Source: Rana temporaria
Taxonomy: Eukaryota > Chordata > Amphibia > Anura > Ranidae
NCBI RefSeq assembly: GCF_905171775.1
Contig: NC_053489.1
Span: 395,455,983 to 395,519,982, forward strand
Direction: 5' to 3'
DNA: 64,000 bases
In this document: piece by piece, positions 53,878 to 63,445 of the stretch
Numbering within the stretch: position 1 is the stretch's first letter
Layout: each line of letters opens with the position of its first letter
Translations under genes and position numbers: made by a program
The notes under the pieces: generated by a model
Database searches by the model: none
Told to the model about the DNA's origin: nothing
The model's input: the letters and a program-made list of their open reading frames with translations, nothing else

Positions 53878-53880
53878 TAA

Positions 53881-55263
53881 GACTGAGAACTGAGAGATCA
53901 CATGACCGCTGAGCACTTAGTTCTCAGTTGGCTCAGAGCAAAGAGCAGTGCCTGCCAAATCAACGCTCTCTGCTCTGTCCTTCCTGTGCTCACTATAGTG
54001 GCAGGCAGTAGAGGGGGGCAGGTGTTGCTTGCTCCAGACTCAGAGGTGGAGCCAGCTGTCAATCAGGTAGCCAGATGGATTCTGACAATATTGTCAGGAT
54101 CATTCCAGAGCCTGGTGTGGCTTTATGCTAGATAGTGGGCAATAGTATAGTATGTACACTCCCGTAACCCACAAGAGAAGTAGGGATAAAAAATCTTTGG
54201 CTGTACTTCTTCTTTAAGTTATATAATATCTGATTGGTACAAATCATTTGCCCTATTTGCATATAAATTCAAGCGATTTGCATATGACTGTTATCATACT
54301 TGTGTAACCTGCAAAATAGTACCCTGACCACAGAGCTGCCAAGGGCAGTTGTGTTGTGTGTTGATCAAGGTTTTTCACTCATTGGGATATACAGTACGAG
54401 TGGCAATTCATCTTTATTGTAGGGCAGTCAGAATCTTTCAGGAACCATTTGCTAGTCTCTTTGGTTGTGTACTGCTCATCACTGGATTCAGGGGCTAGAG
54501 TGCACATAAAACTTCATTTAAATGGTTCAACAAGTGTTTCAAAAAATACTTTAGTAGATGCAAGTTTTCTGTGTCTGATTGAGCCTGAAACATGCTGCTA
54601 AGCCACATAAAGTAAATCCCCATGGCCATCTTTTTGAAGAACTATATTGTGGCCAATATGTTGGTTAATTTTTATGAGGATTCTGTTTGAGCTGAGTTTC
54701 TTTCATCAGAATATGACCTGACCTGAGCTATGTCAGCTTCACACACAGGCATTATTATGCACAGAAGTCTACAACATGTGTTCAGATGATTTCTACTCAT
54801 GCGTTTCTTTCCTAAAGGAGACTCTGTCACTATGTAATAAAAGTAAAAAAGAAAAAGAAAAAAAAAAAGATACGTACAAAAGAAGTCTTTATATACTTAG
54901 CTTGACTGTGCCACTGTTCTCCACCACATCCAAGAGATACCACTGCCGTAAGAACCTTCACATCTACCAAGTCTGGAAGTCTTGGATGCCTGGTCCCCTG
55001 CTGTCTGTGTTCGCTCCCACAATGGCAGTACAGCAGTTTGGGCAGTGACGGGTATTAAAATACTTATTTTTTAATGCAGCTTTTTTATATTTTTAAATGT
55101 GATAATAGAGTTGCTTTAAAGTGTAATTCTCAGCAACTTTACAAGTTTACATCAATAAATTCCTATGTCATAACCTCTGCATTAATACCTTTTTTTTAAA
55201 AAAGCAGTTCTTAAACCCCAGTCAAGTGTTTTTTTTTCCTTGGTGGAGACAATATAATTTTTC
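53881..55263. other. No gene recognised; repeat-like first 250 bases
   Basis: 53885-54135 (actgagaactgagagatcac.., gtggagccagctgtcaatcagg) has the look of a MITE interior and partly resembles 58600-58870. The rest is AT-rich. Open frame 54776-55048 is not recognisable. Confidence 0.4.
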
Positions 55264-55267
55264 TTAA

Positions 55268-56128
55268 AAGGGTTGTAAAGGTACAATTTGTTTTCCTAAA
55301 TAGCTGCCTTTACCTTAGTGCAGTCCTCCCTCCTTCCCTTACCTCATCCTTCCATTTTGCTTTTAAATGTCCTTATTTCTTCTGAGAAATCCTCACTTCC
55401 TGTTCTTCTGTCTGTAACTCCACACAGTAATGCAAGGCTTTCTCCCTGGTGTTGAGTGTCGTGCTCGCCCCCTCTCTTGGACTACAGGAGAGTCAGGACG
55501 CTGTCTACGTTGCAGACAGCTATGTTTTAGTGGAAGTCCTGACACTCCTGTAGTCCAAGGGAGGGGGCGAGCACGACACTCCACACCAGGGAGAAAGCCT
55601 CGCATTACTGTGTGGAGTTAGGCCGCGTACACACGATCGGTCAAAACTGATGAAAACGGTATGAAGGACCTTTTCATCGGTCCAAACTGATCGTGTGTGG
55701 GCCCCATCGGTCAGTTAACCTTCGGTCAAAAAAATGAGAACTTGCTTTAAAATTGAACCGATAGACTGGTAACCGATAGGTCAAAACCGATCGTTAGTAT
55801 GGAAAACCATCGGTTAAAAACCTGCGCATGCTCAGAATCAAGTCGATGCATGCTCGGAAGCATTGAACTTTGTTTTTTTCAGCACGTCGTTGTGTTTTAC
55901 ATCACCGCGTTCTGACACGATTGTTTTTTTAACTGATGGTGTGTACGCACGACAGACCATCAGTCAGCTTCATTGGATGGACTGATCGACAGAAAAACAG
56001 GAAGTGAGCATTTCTCAGAAGAAATAAGGACATTTAAAAGCAAAATGGAAGGATGAGGTAAGTGAAGGAGGACTGCACTAAGGTAAAAGAAGCTATTTAG
56101 GGAAAAAAATTGAACCTTTACAACCCCT
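55268..56128. mobile_element. Palindromic TTAA element split by a MITE
   Basis: TTAA at 55264-55267 and 56129-56132. The left end aagggttgtaaaggtacaatttg pairs with ..ttgaacctttacaacccct. The arms match (gcagtcctccctcc / ggaggactgc, aaatgtccttatttcttctgagaaat / atttctcagaagaaataaggacattt). A second inner palindrome (55434-55609) is built from aatgcaaggctttctccctggtg..caccagggagaaagcctcgcatt, giving a stem of roughly 80 bases. Kolobok/piggyBac-type duplication. Interrupted at 55621. Confidence 0.85.
55621..55990. mobile_element. GTACACACGATCGG MITE nested in the TTAA palindrome
   Basis: Starts ggccgcgtacacacgatcgg directly after TTA (55618-55620) and carries the family interior (gcgcatgctcagaatcaagtcg, cacgtcgttgtgttttacatcaccgcg). 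The right end stops at ..ggactgatcga without the final gtgtacgcggcc, so about a dozen terminal bases and the second duplication are missing. The host palindrome resumes at about 55991. Confidence 0.82.
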
Positions 56129-56132
56129 TTAA

Positions 56133-56403
56133 GGCTGAAGCATTCCCTCAGTTTCCTCTCCCTCAGTAATTGCTCATACTGCATCATTATAATTTTGCAG
56201 CAAGTTACAATGTATTAGGCTGAAGTAGGTACTTTCTGATATTTGTGAACGGAGCTAAGAAAAGGAATGAACCTGACATACCTGCGTTCAGTTTTGAGGC
56301 AGGTTTGAAGAACATTACTGACGTTCGAGTGTTAAATCTGAACCCTACAGAAGTCAAGAGGGAGCCATTTGTTGGAAAATATTAAAGACCATTTTCTAGA
56401 TTA
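56133..56403. other. No gene recognised
   Basis: Short interval of unique-looking DNA before the Tc1 end. Confidence 0.35.
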
Positions 56404-56594
56404 ATATAGAGGGGTTGGACAAAAATGTGGAAACACTACATGCTTTGCAGGTATGAAAGTTAAAACATGTTTAGTGTTGAAAACAGAAGTGATGTAACAT
56501 TATTTTTCTTCCGCTGTGTGATGAGACGCCTAGCTAAAAGGTGGGAAGCCTCACTTTCTTCACTCACTGCGTCCACAGCTAGAAAGACAGAGTC

Positions 56595-57012
56595 ATGCCA
56601 GAGCTTACTGAGTTTAAAATACGCCAAATTGTTGGTGCCCGCTTAGCTGATGCCTCTGTGACTGAAGTTGCCAATTTATCTGCGGTGTCGAGAGGCGCAG
56701 TATCAAAGGTTATGATGCAGTTTCTGGGAAAAAATGCCATCTGATAAGCATAAGCGCGGTCAACTGATCGAAAGAGAAAAAAGGACATTGTGCAGGATTG
56801 TGACCTGGAATAAAAAAACAACTGCTGCAAAAGTCACTGCAAAGTTCAACCTTATTGTTCCAAAGCCTGTGTCCATAAAAACTGTGCAGAGGGTACGCCA
56901 TAAGCAAAACGCTCATGGACGAGCTGCAATTTCCAAACCTCTACTGACTGATATTAATGATCAGAACAGGACAGAGTGGTGGAACACCCATAAATTGTGG
57001 ACTATTGATTAA
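56595..57012 (+). pseudogene. Tc1-like transposase N-terminal half, frameshifted
   Basis: ATG at 56595 opens PELTEFKIRQIVGARLADASVTEVANLSAVSRGAVSKV (described by its HTH pattern at residues 9-40), the first helix-turn-helix. The frame is lost in the aaaaaa run near 56731 and continues in another frame (56734-57012) with RTLCRIV, TAAKVTAKFN, VSIKTVQRVRHK (second HTH) and the NRTEWWNTHKLWTID stretch leading toward the first catalytic region, where a stop (57010-57012) replaces the expected WSDES-type motif. Confidence 0.87.
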
Positions 57013-57229
57013 TGGAAGACTGTAATATGATCAAATTAATCGAGATTTACACTGTTCCCAACCACCGGACGTGTTTACACGTGGTGAAAACTGTGCCAAG
57101 CTTAAAAGCAGGACTGTCATGTGCTAACGGTAAAGCATGGTGGTAGCGCAGGCCCCATTATCACATTAGAAAGAAATGGAAATACTGCGCTGTCAAGATG
57201 ATTCCAAACAAATACTAATGCTGCAACTT

Positions 57230-58078
57230 AAAATGTGAGATACACACAAAATGAACATAAATAAGAAAAAACAAGCTGCGCAAATATCATGAGTGTCGAC
57301 CACTGAGTGGACAATCAATGATGAAGAAGATCTCCAAAGAGAATGTAGAACCCAATCTTAGTGAAATTCAATGAAAAATTAGTCCTCAAACATAAAATTG
57401 AGTCTCTGTGACAAAAATAAATGAAAAGTGATTCAAAGAGTGATCGTCTCTCTCAAGATGTGCTGCTCCTCTAGAGGAAACAAATGGTGTCAAAAACACC
57501 ACGAAAGGTGACCAGATAGTAAAGAGGATCTTCCACCACAGTGATTATCAGCTTCTTACCAGATGAGAAGATCCCAATTAGAGATCTTCTGTGAGCCTGT
57601 GGCTATGAACCCAGCCTAAAGGTTTGTCTGGCAAGGATGTCTTCACCCCAAATCTCTCGGATCCTCTACCGCTCAGGACGATGTTGATCACACCCAAACA
57701 AGAGGAAAGGAAAAAAGGGCGCACATACCGTAATCCAATAATAGATTTAATAAAATATGAAAATTAATCAAGGACGAAGTCTACGAAGACGAAACGGCGT
57801 AGGGTAAAGCGGCGTGCTGACGCCACTGCGTTACACTGAGTCCCTGAGTGAACAGGCTGTGTTAGCCGGCCGGCTACAGAACTTTTTATACGCGATTTTA
57901 TATCTACTCAAATGTGAGTGTGTTTTTAATTTTCATATTTTATTAAATCTATTATTGGATTACGCTATGTGCGCCCTTTTTTCCTTTCCTCTTGTTTGGG
58001 TGTGATCAACATCGTCCTGAGCGGTAGAGGATCCGAGAGATTTGGGGTGAAGACATCCTTGCCAGACAAACCTTTAGG
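57230..58078 (+). mobile_element. Penelope-like module with 153-bp inverted arms, inside Tc1
   Basis: Arms 57615-57767 and 57926-58078 are reverse complements with a single visible difference (catacc against catagc near the inner third). After the left arm comes a hammerhead-like core (57771-57801), a GC-rich spacer and the inverted right arm, which abuts Tc1 sequence at 58079. 57240-57614 (acaagctgcgcaaatatc.., ctcaagatgtgctgctcc.., gaccagatagtaaagaggatcttcc) is further non-coding element sequence. Architecture parallels 34541-35507. Left edge and target duplication not fixed. Confidence 0.75.
57771..57801 (+). ncRNA. Hammerhead-ribozyme-like core (degenerate)
   Basis: AGGACGA (five of seven matches to CUGANGA), A, then stem GTCT / loop ACGA / AGAC, then GAAAC, then GGCGTA, i.e. 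a short stem III ACG/CGU with one unpaired G and A in the cleavage position. Stem II and the GAAA box are perfect; the CU of the first box is replaced by AG, so activity is doubtful in this copy. It lies four bases after the left arm, as expected for the pLTR-like module. Confidence 0.48.
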
Positions 58079-58349
58079 TTGTCAAACCATGAGCATGCAG
58101 ATGAAGTCTTGCACCTTCCCTGGGCGCCGCAGTCGCCGGACCGCAATATCATAGAACCACTATGGTCAAATTTGGAGAACAAGGTTCAGGCTCGTTATTT
58201 ACCTCCAGCATCCCTGGGAGAACTGCAACAATTTTTGCACAAAGCGTGGTATCACATTCCATTATCCACCTTCCAAGGCTTTGTCAATTTGTCCATTTCC
58301 AGGAGAATTCAGGCCGTCTTGAACGCTAAAAGTGGTCCAACACCATATT
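58079..58349 (+). pseudogene. Tc1-like transposase C-terminus
   Basis: The frame reads LPWAPQSPDRNIIEPLWSNLE, the third catalytic region (PQSPDLNPIEHLW in active Tc1 relatives) with the E/D position retained, then ALVQ-like C-terminal helices ending ..NAKSGPTPY and a stop just before the right TIR. It belongs to the gene starting at 56595. The central QDNAP-type motif is absent, either deleted or displaced by the module. Confidence 0.88.
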
Positions 58350-58405
58350 AGGTAACAGTTTTGTTCTTTTACCTAGTGTTTCCATAATTTTGGCCAACCC
58401 CTGTA

Positions 58406-59420
58406 CAAAGTATTGTCAAACAAATGTCTTGGGGGGCTGGGCACTGTCCTGGGGAGCATGTACCAAAGATTTTTTTTATTCTGCTTGTCGGAGAGCAGCA
58501 ATTTTAATGATGCTTAAAGTAAAATTAGGGCCAATGCTTTTTTGGCCTTACTTCTCCTATGAATCACAGGAGTGCAGTTCATTCTGCCCTCCTGGGACCA
58601 GTTTTCAGCTGACAGCGGGCTAAAGTCAGATGTTGGCTGTTGTCACTCAACCAGTCCAGGAGCTGGATCAATCCTGGCTCTACAGTCAGAATCTATCCAG
58701 GAGCCTGGATCGCCAGCTAGCTCAGCCTCTCAGCGAGCCACTGGGAGATTGAGGCAGCCGCTCCGCCCCCTCCACAGCCCAGTGTTCTAGTGAGAGCTAG
58801 AGGGGCAGAGCAAAGAGCCGGTGACTGGCAGTCAGAGTCAGAGTCAGAGTAGAGGGGAGAACTGAGCTAAAAGCAGTGCTTGATCACTCAGTGTAGAGGC
58901 AGCTGGGGGGACAGATGCAGTCTGCTGTGCCTCCTGTGCCCCTCCATCCAGAGTGGGACACTCTAATACAGGAGGTGTTTTACAGACTAGATTTCCAGGT
59001 GAAAACAGAGAGAAAAAAAATTAAAAACAAATGTAAACACCACATCTAATGATTGTTAAGCTGCTATATATTATATTTTGAGTTTTGGGTTTATTACCAC
59101 ATTAAAGTTGAACATTAAAGTGGAACTACACTTCATCTGAGCACCACAAACCAAAAATGCTATTTAATTCGTCCATGTCTTCATGCTTTGTTTTGTTGAG
59201 AAATTACTTTGAAATACACCGCCTAGCATTTCTGGCCATGGCCATCTTGAGTAAGGGCAGATGATTCCTGTAGCACTTACATCCTGGAATCCATCTGCCC
59301 TTAGCAAAGGCATGCAAGCAGGAGAAGGTGTGCTTATCTGAGAAAGCCCCTCCTCCTCTATTGAAGACTCCTGGGATGTATGATATTATTTGCCTAGGCA
59401 TGGGAAAATGCTAAATGTCT
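58406..59420. other. No gene recognised; possible decayed TTAA MITE
   Basis: The stretch between gcttaaagtaaaattagggcc (58513) and gggtttattaccacattaaag (59088-59108) could be a decayed TTAAAGTG-type element, with a repetitive gtcagagtcagagtcagagt (58827-58848) inside. Ends are not convincingly complementary. No ORF of interest. Confidence 0.4.
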
Positions 59421-59424
59421 TTAA

Positions 59425-60845
59425 CTGCTTGCCGACCAGCCACCGTTCTACAGCGGCAGGTCGGCTCTCCCACGCAAATCAGCGTAGCTGTTTGACGACT
59501 CATGTAGGCATGATAACGGGCGAGCGCACTGCAAGCTGCGGGAGCGTGCCCAAGGGTCGGGCGAACTCTATGTCTGCCAGTGATCCGCGATCGTGGTGTA
59601 CAGAGGCAGAATTGGGATCTGCCTTTGTAAACAAGGCGGATCCCCATTCTGACAGGAGACATGAGAGAGATCTACTGTTCCCAGTGATCGGGAAAAGTGA
59701 TCTCTGTCATGTCCCTGGCAGCCCATCCCCCCTAGGAAACACATTTAACCCCTTGATTGCCCCCTCTCCCTGCCAAAGACATTTATACAGTAACCAGTGG
59801 CTATTTATAGCTCTGATCGCTTTAGTCCCAAAGAAGTGTCAAAAGTATCCGATCTGTCCGCAATGTCGAAGTCCTGCTAAAAATCGCAAATCGGCGATAT
59901 TACTAGTAAAAATAATAAAAACACCATAAATGTATCTCTATTTTGTAGACGCTATAACTTTTGTGCAAACCAATCAATATACGTTTATTGTGATTTTTTT
60001 TTATCAAAAATATGTAGAATATAGATCAGCTTAAACTGATGAATACATTTTTTTATGTTTTTTTTTTTATTTGGATGTGTATTATTGTAAAAAAAAAATA
60101 TATACTGTATTTATCGGGGGGGGGGGGGGGAGCGCGCACCGCCGTATAGCGCGCACCCCCAACCTAGAAGGGAAATTTGAGGAAATTTGAGGAAAAAGAA
60201 AATACTTACAGTTTGAATGCCCCTCGTCGGTGTCTTAACCGGCGTCCATCGACGGCCTTGTCGTCCGTCTGCGGCCTCGGTGGTGTCCTCCCTGCTTCTC
60301 CCGCACTGTTTCTGAACCGATCCCCGCTTCCCGCCGACATATCCTGAGCGCAGTACACTTGGGCACGCTCGGCCACGCTCGTCTTCTCTCGCATAGGAGG
60401 CGGCACAGGGCATGACCGCGTGACTGCGAGGGGAGCCGAGCGTGGCCGAGTGTACCTGAGTGTACTGCGCTCGGTATATGTCGGCGGCAAGGTTCAAACA
60501 CAGCGCGGGAAGCAGGTATCGGCGTATATCGCGCACCCACGATTCCCCCCTTATTTTAAAGGGGAAAAAAGTGCGCGGTATAAGCCGATAAATACGGTAT
60601 ACATACATACTTTTTTTTTATTTTTTTTATTGTCGCTCTTTATTTATAGCGCAAAAATAAATAAAACAAAACAGAGCTGATTAAATACCACCAAAAGAAA
60701 GCTCTATTTGTGGGGAAAAAAGGACGTCAATTTTGTTTGGGTACAGCGTTGCATGACAGCGCAATTGTGAGTTAAAGTGATGCAGTGCCGTATGGCAGAA
60801 AATGGCCTGGTCATTGAGCAGCCAAATCTTCCGGGGGTTAAGTGG
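59425..60845. mobile_element. Complete TTAA element split by a TA element
   Basis: TTAA at 59421-59424 and 60846-60849. The left end ctgcttgccgaccagcc and right end ..cgggggttaagtgg are imperfect inverted ends of the CCRCTTAA type. Block order matches 7150-8133 in reverse: GC-rich part first, then gtgttaacc-like, aaaatcgcaaatcggcg, gacgctataacttttgtgc, then after the insertion gatt-aaataccaccaaaagaaagctc, gggtacagcgttgcatgac and gtcattgagcagcc. About 928 bases without the insert. Confidence 0.85.
60105..60597. mobile_element. 493-bp TA-flanked element nested in the TTAA element
   Basis: TA at 60103-60104 and 60598-60599. Left end ctgtatttatcgg, followed by an expanded G run (60115-60131) and agcgcgcaccgccgtatagcgcgcac; right end ..gtgcgcggtataagccgataaatacgg. 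An interior inverted pair around gagcgcagtacactt / gagtgtactgcgctc and gccgacatat / tatgtcggcgg is shared with 42491-43078. The open frames across it (up to 165 codons) are artefacts. Confidence 0.86.
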
Positions 60846-60889
60846 TTAAATTACCAGCAATTGACAGCTTCAGCCAATTACTTATGTTT

Positions 60890-61320
60890 TCAAAGTGGCT
60901 GGGGATTCCTAGACACAGGTCTGGAAAAAGAGGTTAATGTGTGAATCTAGAGAAAAAAAAAAACATTTTGGAATTCGCCACCCCTAAATCTGGTATGAAT
61001 TTTAAGAAGGACCCCACACATGCAAAAACAAAAAATAATGATGCCAGTATATGGCCTTATTTTAAAAGGGGTTTCTAGATTCCAATAAGTGCCCTACCTG
61101 CAGACCTCCACAACCACAGGGTCAGCTTTGTGGGAAAAAGGCCCTTAACAATGGAACAAGGTGCTTTACCCCCCCTGTAGAGGGCAAGTGGCATGGTTCA
61201 GAACTGGGGGCGCACACTTGTTACCCCCTTTCCTGGCCAGACAGGCTGATGGAAAGGTCTGCTGTGGATTTTTAAAAGGGACCCACACCCATGCTAGATG
61301 CTCTGTATATATAAAATAGA
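60890..61320. mobile_element. Decayed arm of a foldback element (foldback 1/2 family)
   Basis: Landmarks in order: ccacccctaaatctggtatgaattttaag, gaccccacacatgc, ggccttattttaaaaggggtttctagattcc, gcagacctccacaaccaca, gggaaaaaggccctt and ccagacaggctg, matching 31380-31700 with heavy divergence. No second arm. Confidence 0.6.
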
Positions 61321-61706
61321 CACATAATCTGGACTACAATAGATTTTTGTTTATTTTATTTAGAATTAGGCAAACGTGACTTCTGTATGTTTTGGTTGCA
61401 AACTGACAGATAGCCCGTTCACCTAAACAATAAAAAAAAACACAGTAGGATTGTGTTAAAGGCTAGAATTTCTATTCCAATACGCCTTAAGCCCTCCTTA
61501 TATTTTCTACACTATGGGAGACAAATCATTTCTAACAAGGGATATTTTCTACACCTGAAGAGATTTTTTCCCCCCTGTGCACAAAACAAAACATATTACA
61601 TACACATGGTATAAAACAGCAGGCTGGCAATGGGCCTACAGTCTGAACTGCAGGGGGTGCCATGTACCATTCGGAGCTAGTCATTTTACAGTTTATTTTT
61701 ATATAC
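61321..61706. other. No gene recognised
   Basis: Mixed DNA leading into the microsatellite cluster. Nothing recognised. Confidence 0.35.
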
Positions 61707-61707
61707 A

Positions 61708-61936
<229 letters not shown>

Positions 61937-62204
61937 ACATACATAATACTAGTATAGTACATTTATGTTTTGTTTTTTCCCAGTAGAGCTTGGAACATGT
62001 GATTTTGTATACAGAAGCTACTGAATGTTCACTAAAATGAATCACAATAATTAATTTACAAATACATACACAATTTAATCAAATAACGAAATACATACGT
62101 AATAATAAAACAAATGTGTTAATAGCATATGTTTGATCCTAAATATAAGAACTGTCATAAGATGAAGTGCTCTATTGATGCAGACAAGTGTCTTGGTGGT
62201 AAGA
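61937..62204. other. No gene recognised
   Basis: AT-rich interval between the microsatellite and the last TTAA-family copy. Confidence 0.35.
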
Positions 62205-62205
62205 T

Positions 62206-62582
62206 TACCCACTTAGGCCCCGGACCATATTGCTGGTCAAAGACCAGAGCACTTTTTGCGATTCGGCACTGCGTCGCTTTAACTGACAATTGCGTGGTTG
62301 TGCTTTTTCCCCCCACAAATAGAGCTTTCTTTTGGTGGTATTTGATCACCTCTGCGGTTTTTAGTTTTTGCGCTATAAACAAAAATAGAGCGACAATTTT
62401 GAAAAAAAATTATATTTTTTACTTTTTACCATAATAAATATCCCCCAAAAATATATATACAAAAACATTTGTTTTCCTCAGTTTAGGTCGATACGTATTC
62501 TTCTACATATTTTTAGTTAAAAAAAAATCGTTATAAGCGTTTATTGATTGGTTTGCGCAAAAGTTATAGCGTTTCCAAAATA
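62206..62582. mobile_element. TTAA-family element, left part, replaced by a minisatellite
   Basis: Begins ttacccacttaggccccggacc and follows the 7150-8133 order (gattcggcactgcgtcgctttaactgacaattgcg, caaatagagctttcttttggtggtatttgatcacc, gcgctataaacaaaaatagagcg, tttgcgcaaaagttatagcgttt), then runs straight into the 31-bp array at about 62583. Distal half and right end are missing. Good sequence preservation suggests a fairly young copy. Confidence 0.83.
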
Positions 62583-63445
62583 GGAAACACAGGACTGCAT
62601 AATATACAGAGCTCTGGGTGCAGGGCTGCATAATACACAGAGCGCTGGGCTCAGGACTGCATAATACACAGAGTGCTGGGTACAGGACTGCATAATACAC
62701 AGAGCACTGGGCTCAGGACTGCATAATACACAGAGCACTGGGTGCAGGGCTGCATAATACACACAGCGCTCTGCTCAGGACTGCATAATACACAGAGTGC
62801 TGGGTACAGGACTGCATAATACACAGAGCACTGGGCTCAGGACTGCATATTACACAGAGCACTGGGTGCAGGGCTGCATAATACACAGAGCGCTGGGCTC
62901 AGGACTGCATAACACACAGAGCGCTGTACACAAGACTGCATAATACATAGAGCGCTGGGCACAGGACTGCATAATACATAGAGCGCTGGGCACAGGACTG
63001 CATAAAACACAGAGCGCTGGGCACAGGACTGCATAATACACAGAGCGCTGGGCACAGGACTGCATAATACACAGAGCTCTGGGTGCAGGGCTGCATAATA
63101 CACACAGCGCTCTGCTCAGGACTGCATAATACACAGAGTGCTGGGTACAGGGCTGCATAATACACAGAGCACTGGGCTCAAGACTGAATAATACACAGAG
63201 CACTGGGCACAGAACTGCATAATACACAGAGCGCTGAGCACAGACCTACATAACACACAGAGCGCTGTACACAAGACTGCATATAACACAGAGCACTTTG
63301 CACAGGACTGCATAATACACAGAGCATTGGGCACAGAACTACATAACAGACAGAGCGCTGTGCACAAGACTGTATAATACACAGAGCACTCGACAGAGGA
63401 CTGCATAATACACAGAGCGCTGGGTACAGGACCGCATAATACACA
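62583..63445. repeat. 31-bp minisatellite, ~28 units, with 4-mer and 11-mer higher-order structure
   Basis: Consensus unit ggactgcataatacacagagcgctgggcaca. The last four bases of units cycle TGCA-CTCA-TACA-CTCA in units 1-4, 5-8 and 16-19 (124-bp higher-order unit). A private variant cacacagcgctctgctcagg occurs at 62760 and again at 63101, and gcgctgtacacaagactgca at 62921 and 63262; both pairs are 341 bases apart, exactly 11 units, so a block of 11 was duplicated. Edges grade into gaaacacaggactg (left) and cacaggagggtgttaggg (right). Frames reading Tyr-Tyr-Ala-Val/Leu cycles on the minus strand are artefacts. Confidence 0.95.

Larger units (their letters stand above)
56405..58405 (+). mobile_element. 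Tc1/mariner element interrupted by a Penelope-like module
   Basis: The TIR tatagaggggttggacaaaaatgtggaaacac at 56405 is matched by ..gtgtttccataattttggccaacccctgta ending 58405. Terminal TA on both sides. The transposase gene starts at 56595 and ends at 58349, broken by the foreign block at about 57230-58078. Different family from the Tc1 at 22797-34286 (distinct ends, short TIR). Confidence 0.88.

Noticed and set aside
59390..60608. Open frames of 179 and 165 codons
   Set aside because: They lie across a TTAA element and its nested TA element, with no protein similarity I recognise. The same DNA in sister copies is not open.
62503..63444. Tyr/Ala/Val/Leu-cycle open frames of 65-125 codons
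   Set aside because: A 31-base unit has no stop in these phases, so long frames arise automatically. Frame changes every unit also produce the same peptide shifted.
62583..63445. CRISPR-like array
   Set aside because: Units are contiguous 31-mers with point variants. There are no unique spacers and no cas genes, and the context is a vertebrate transposon.
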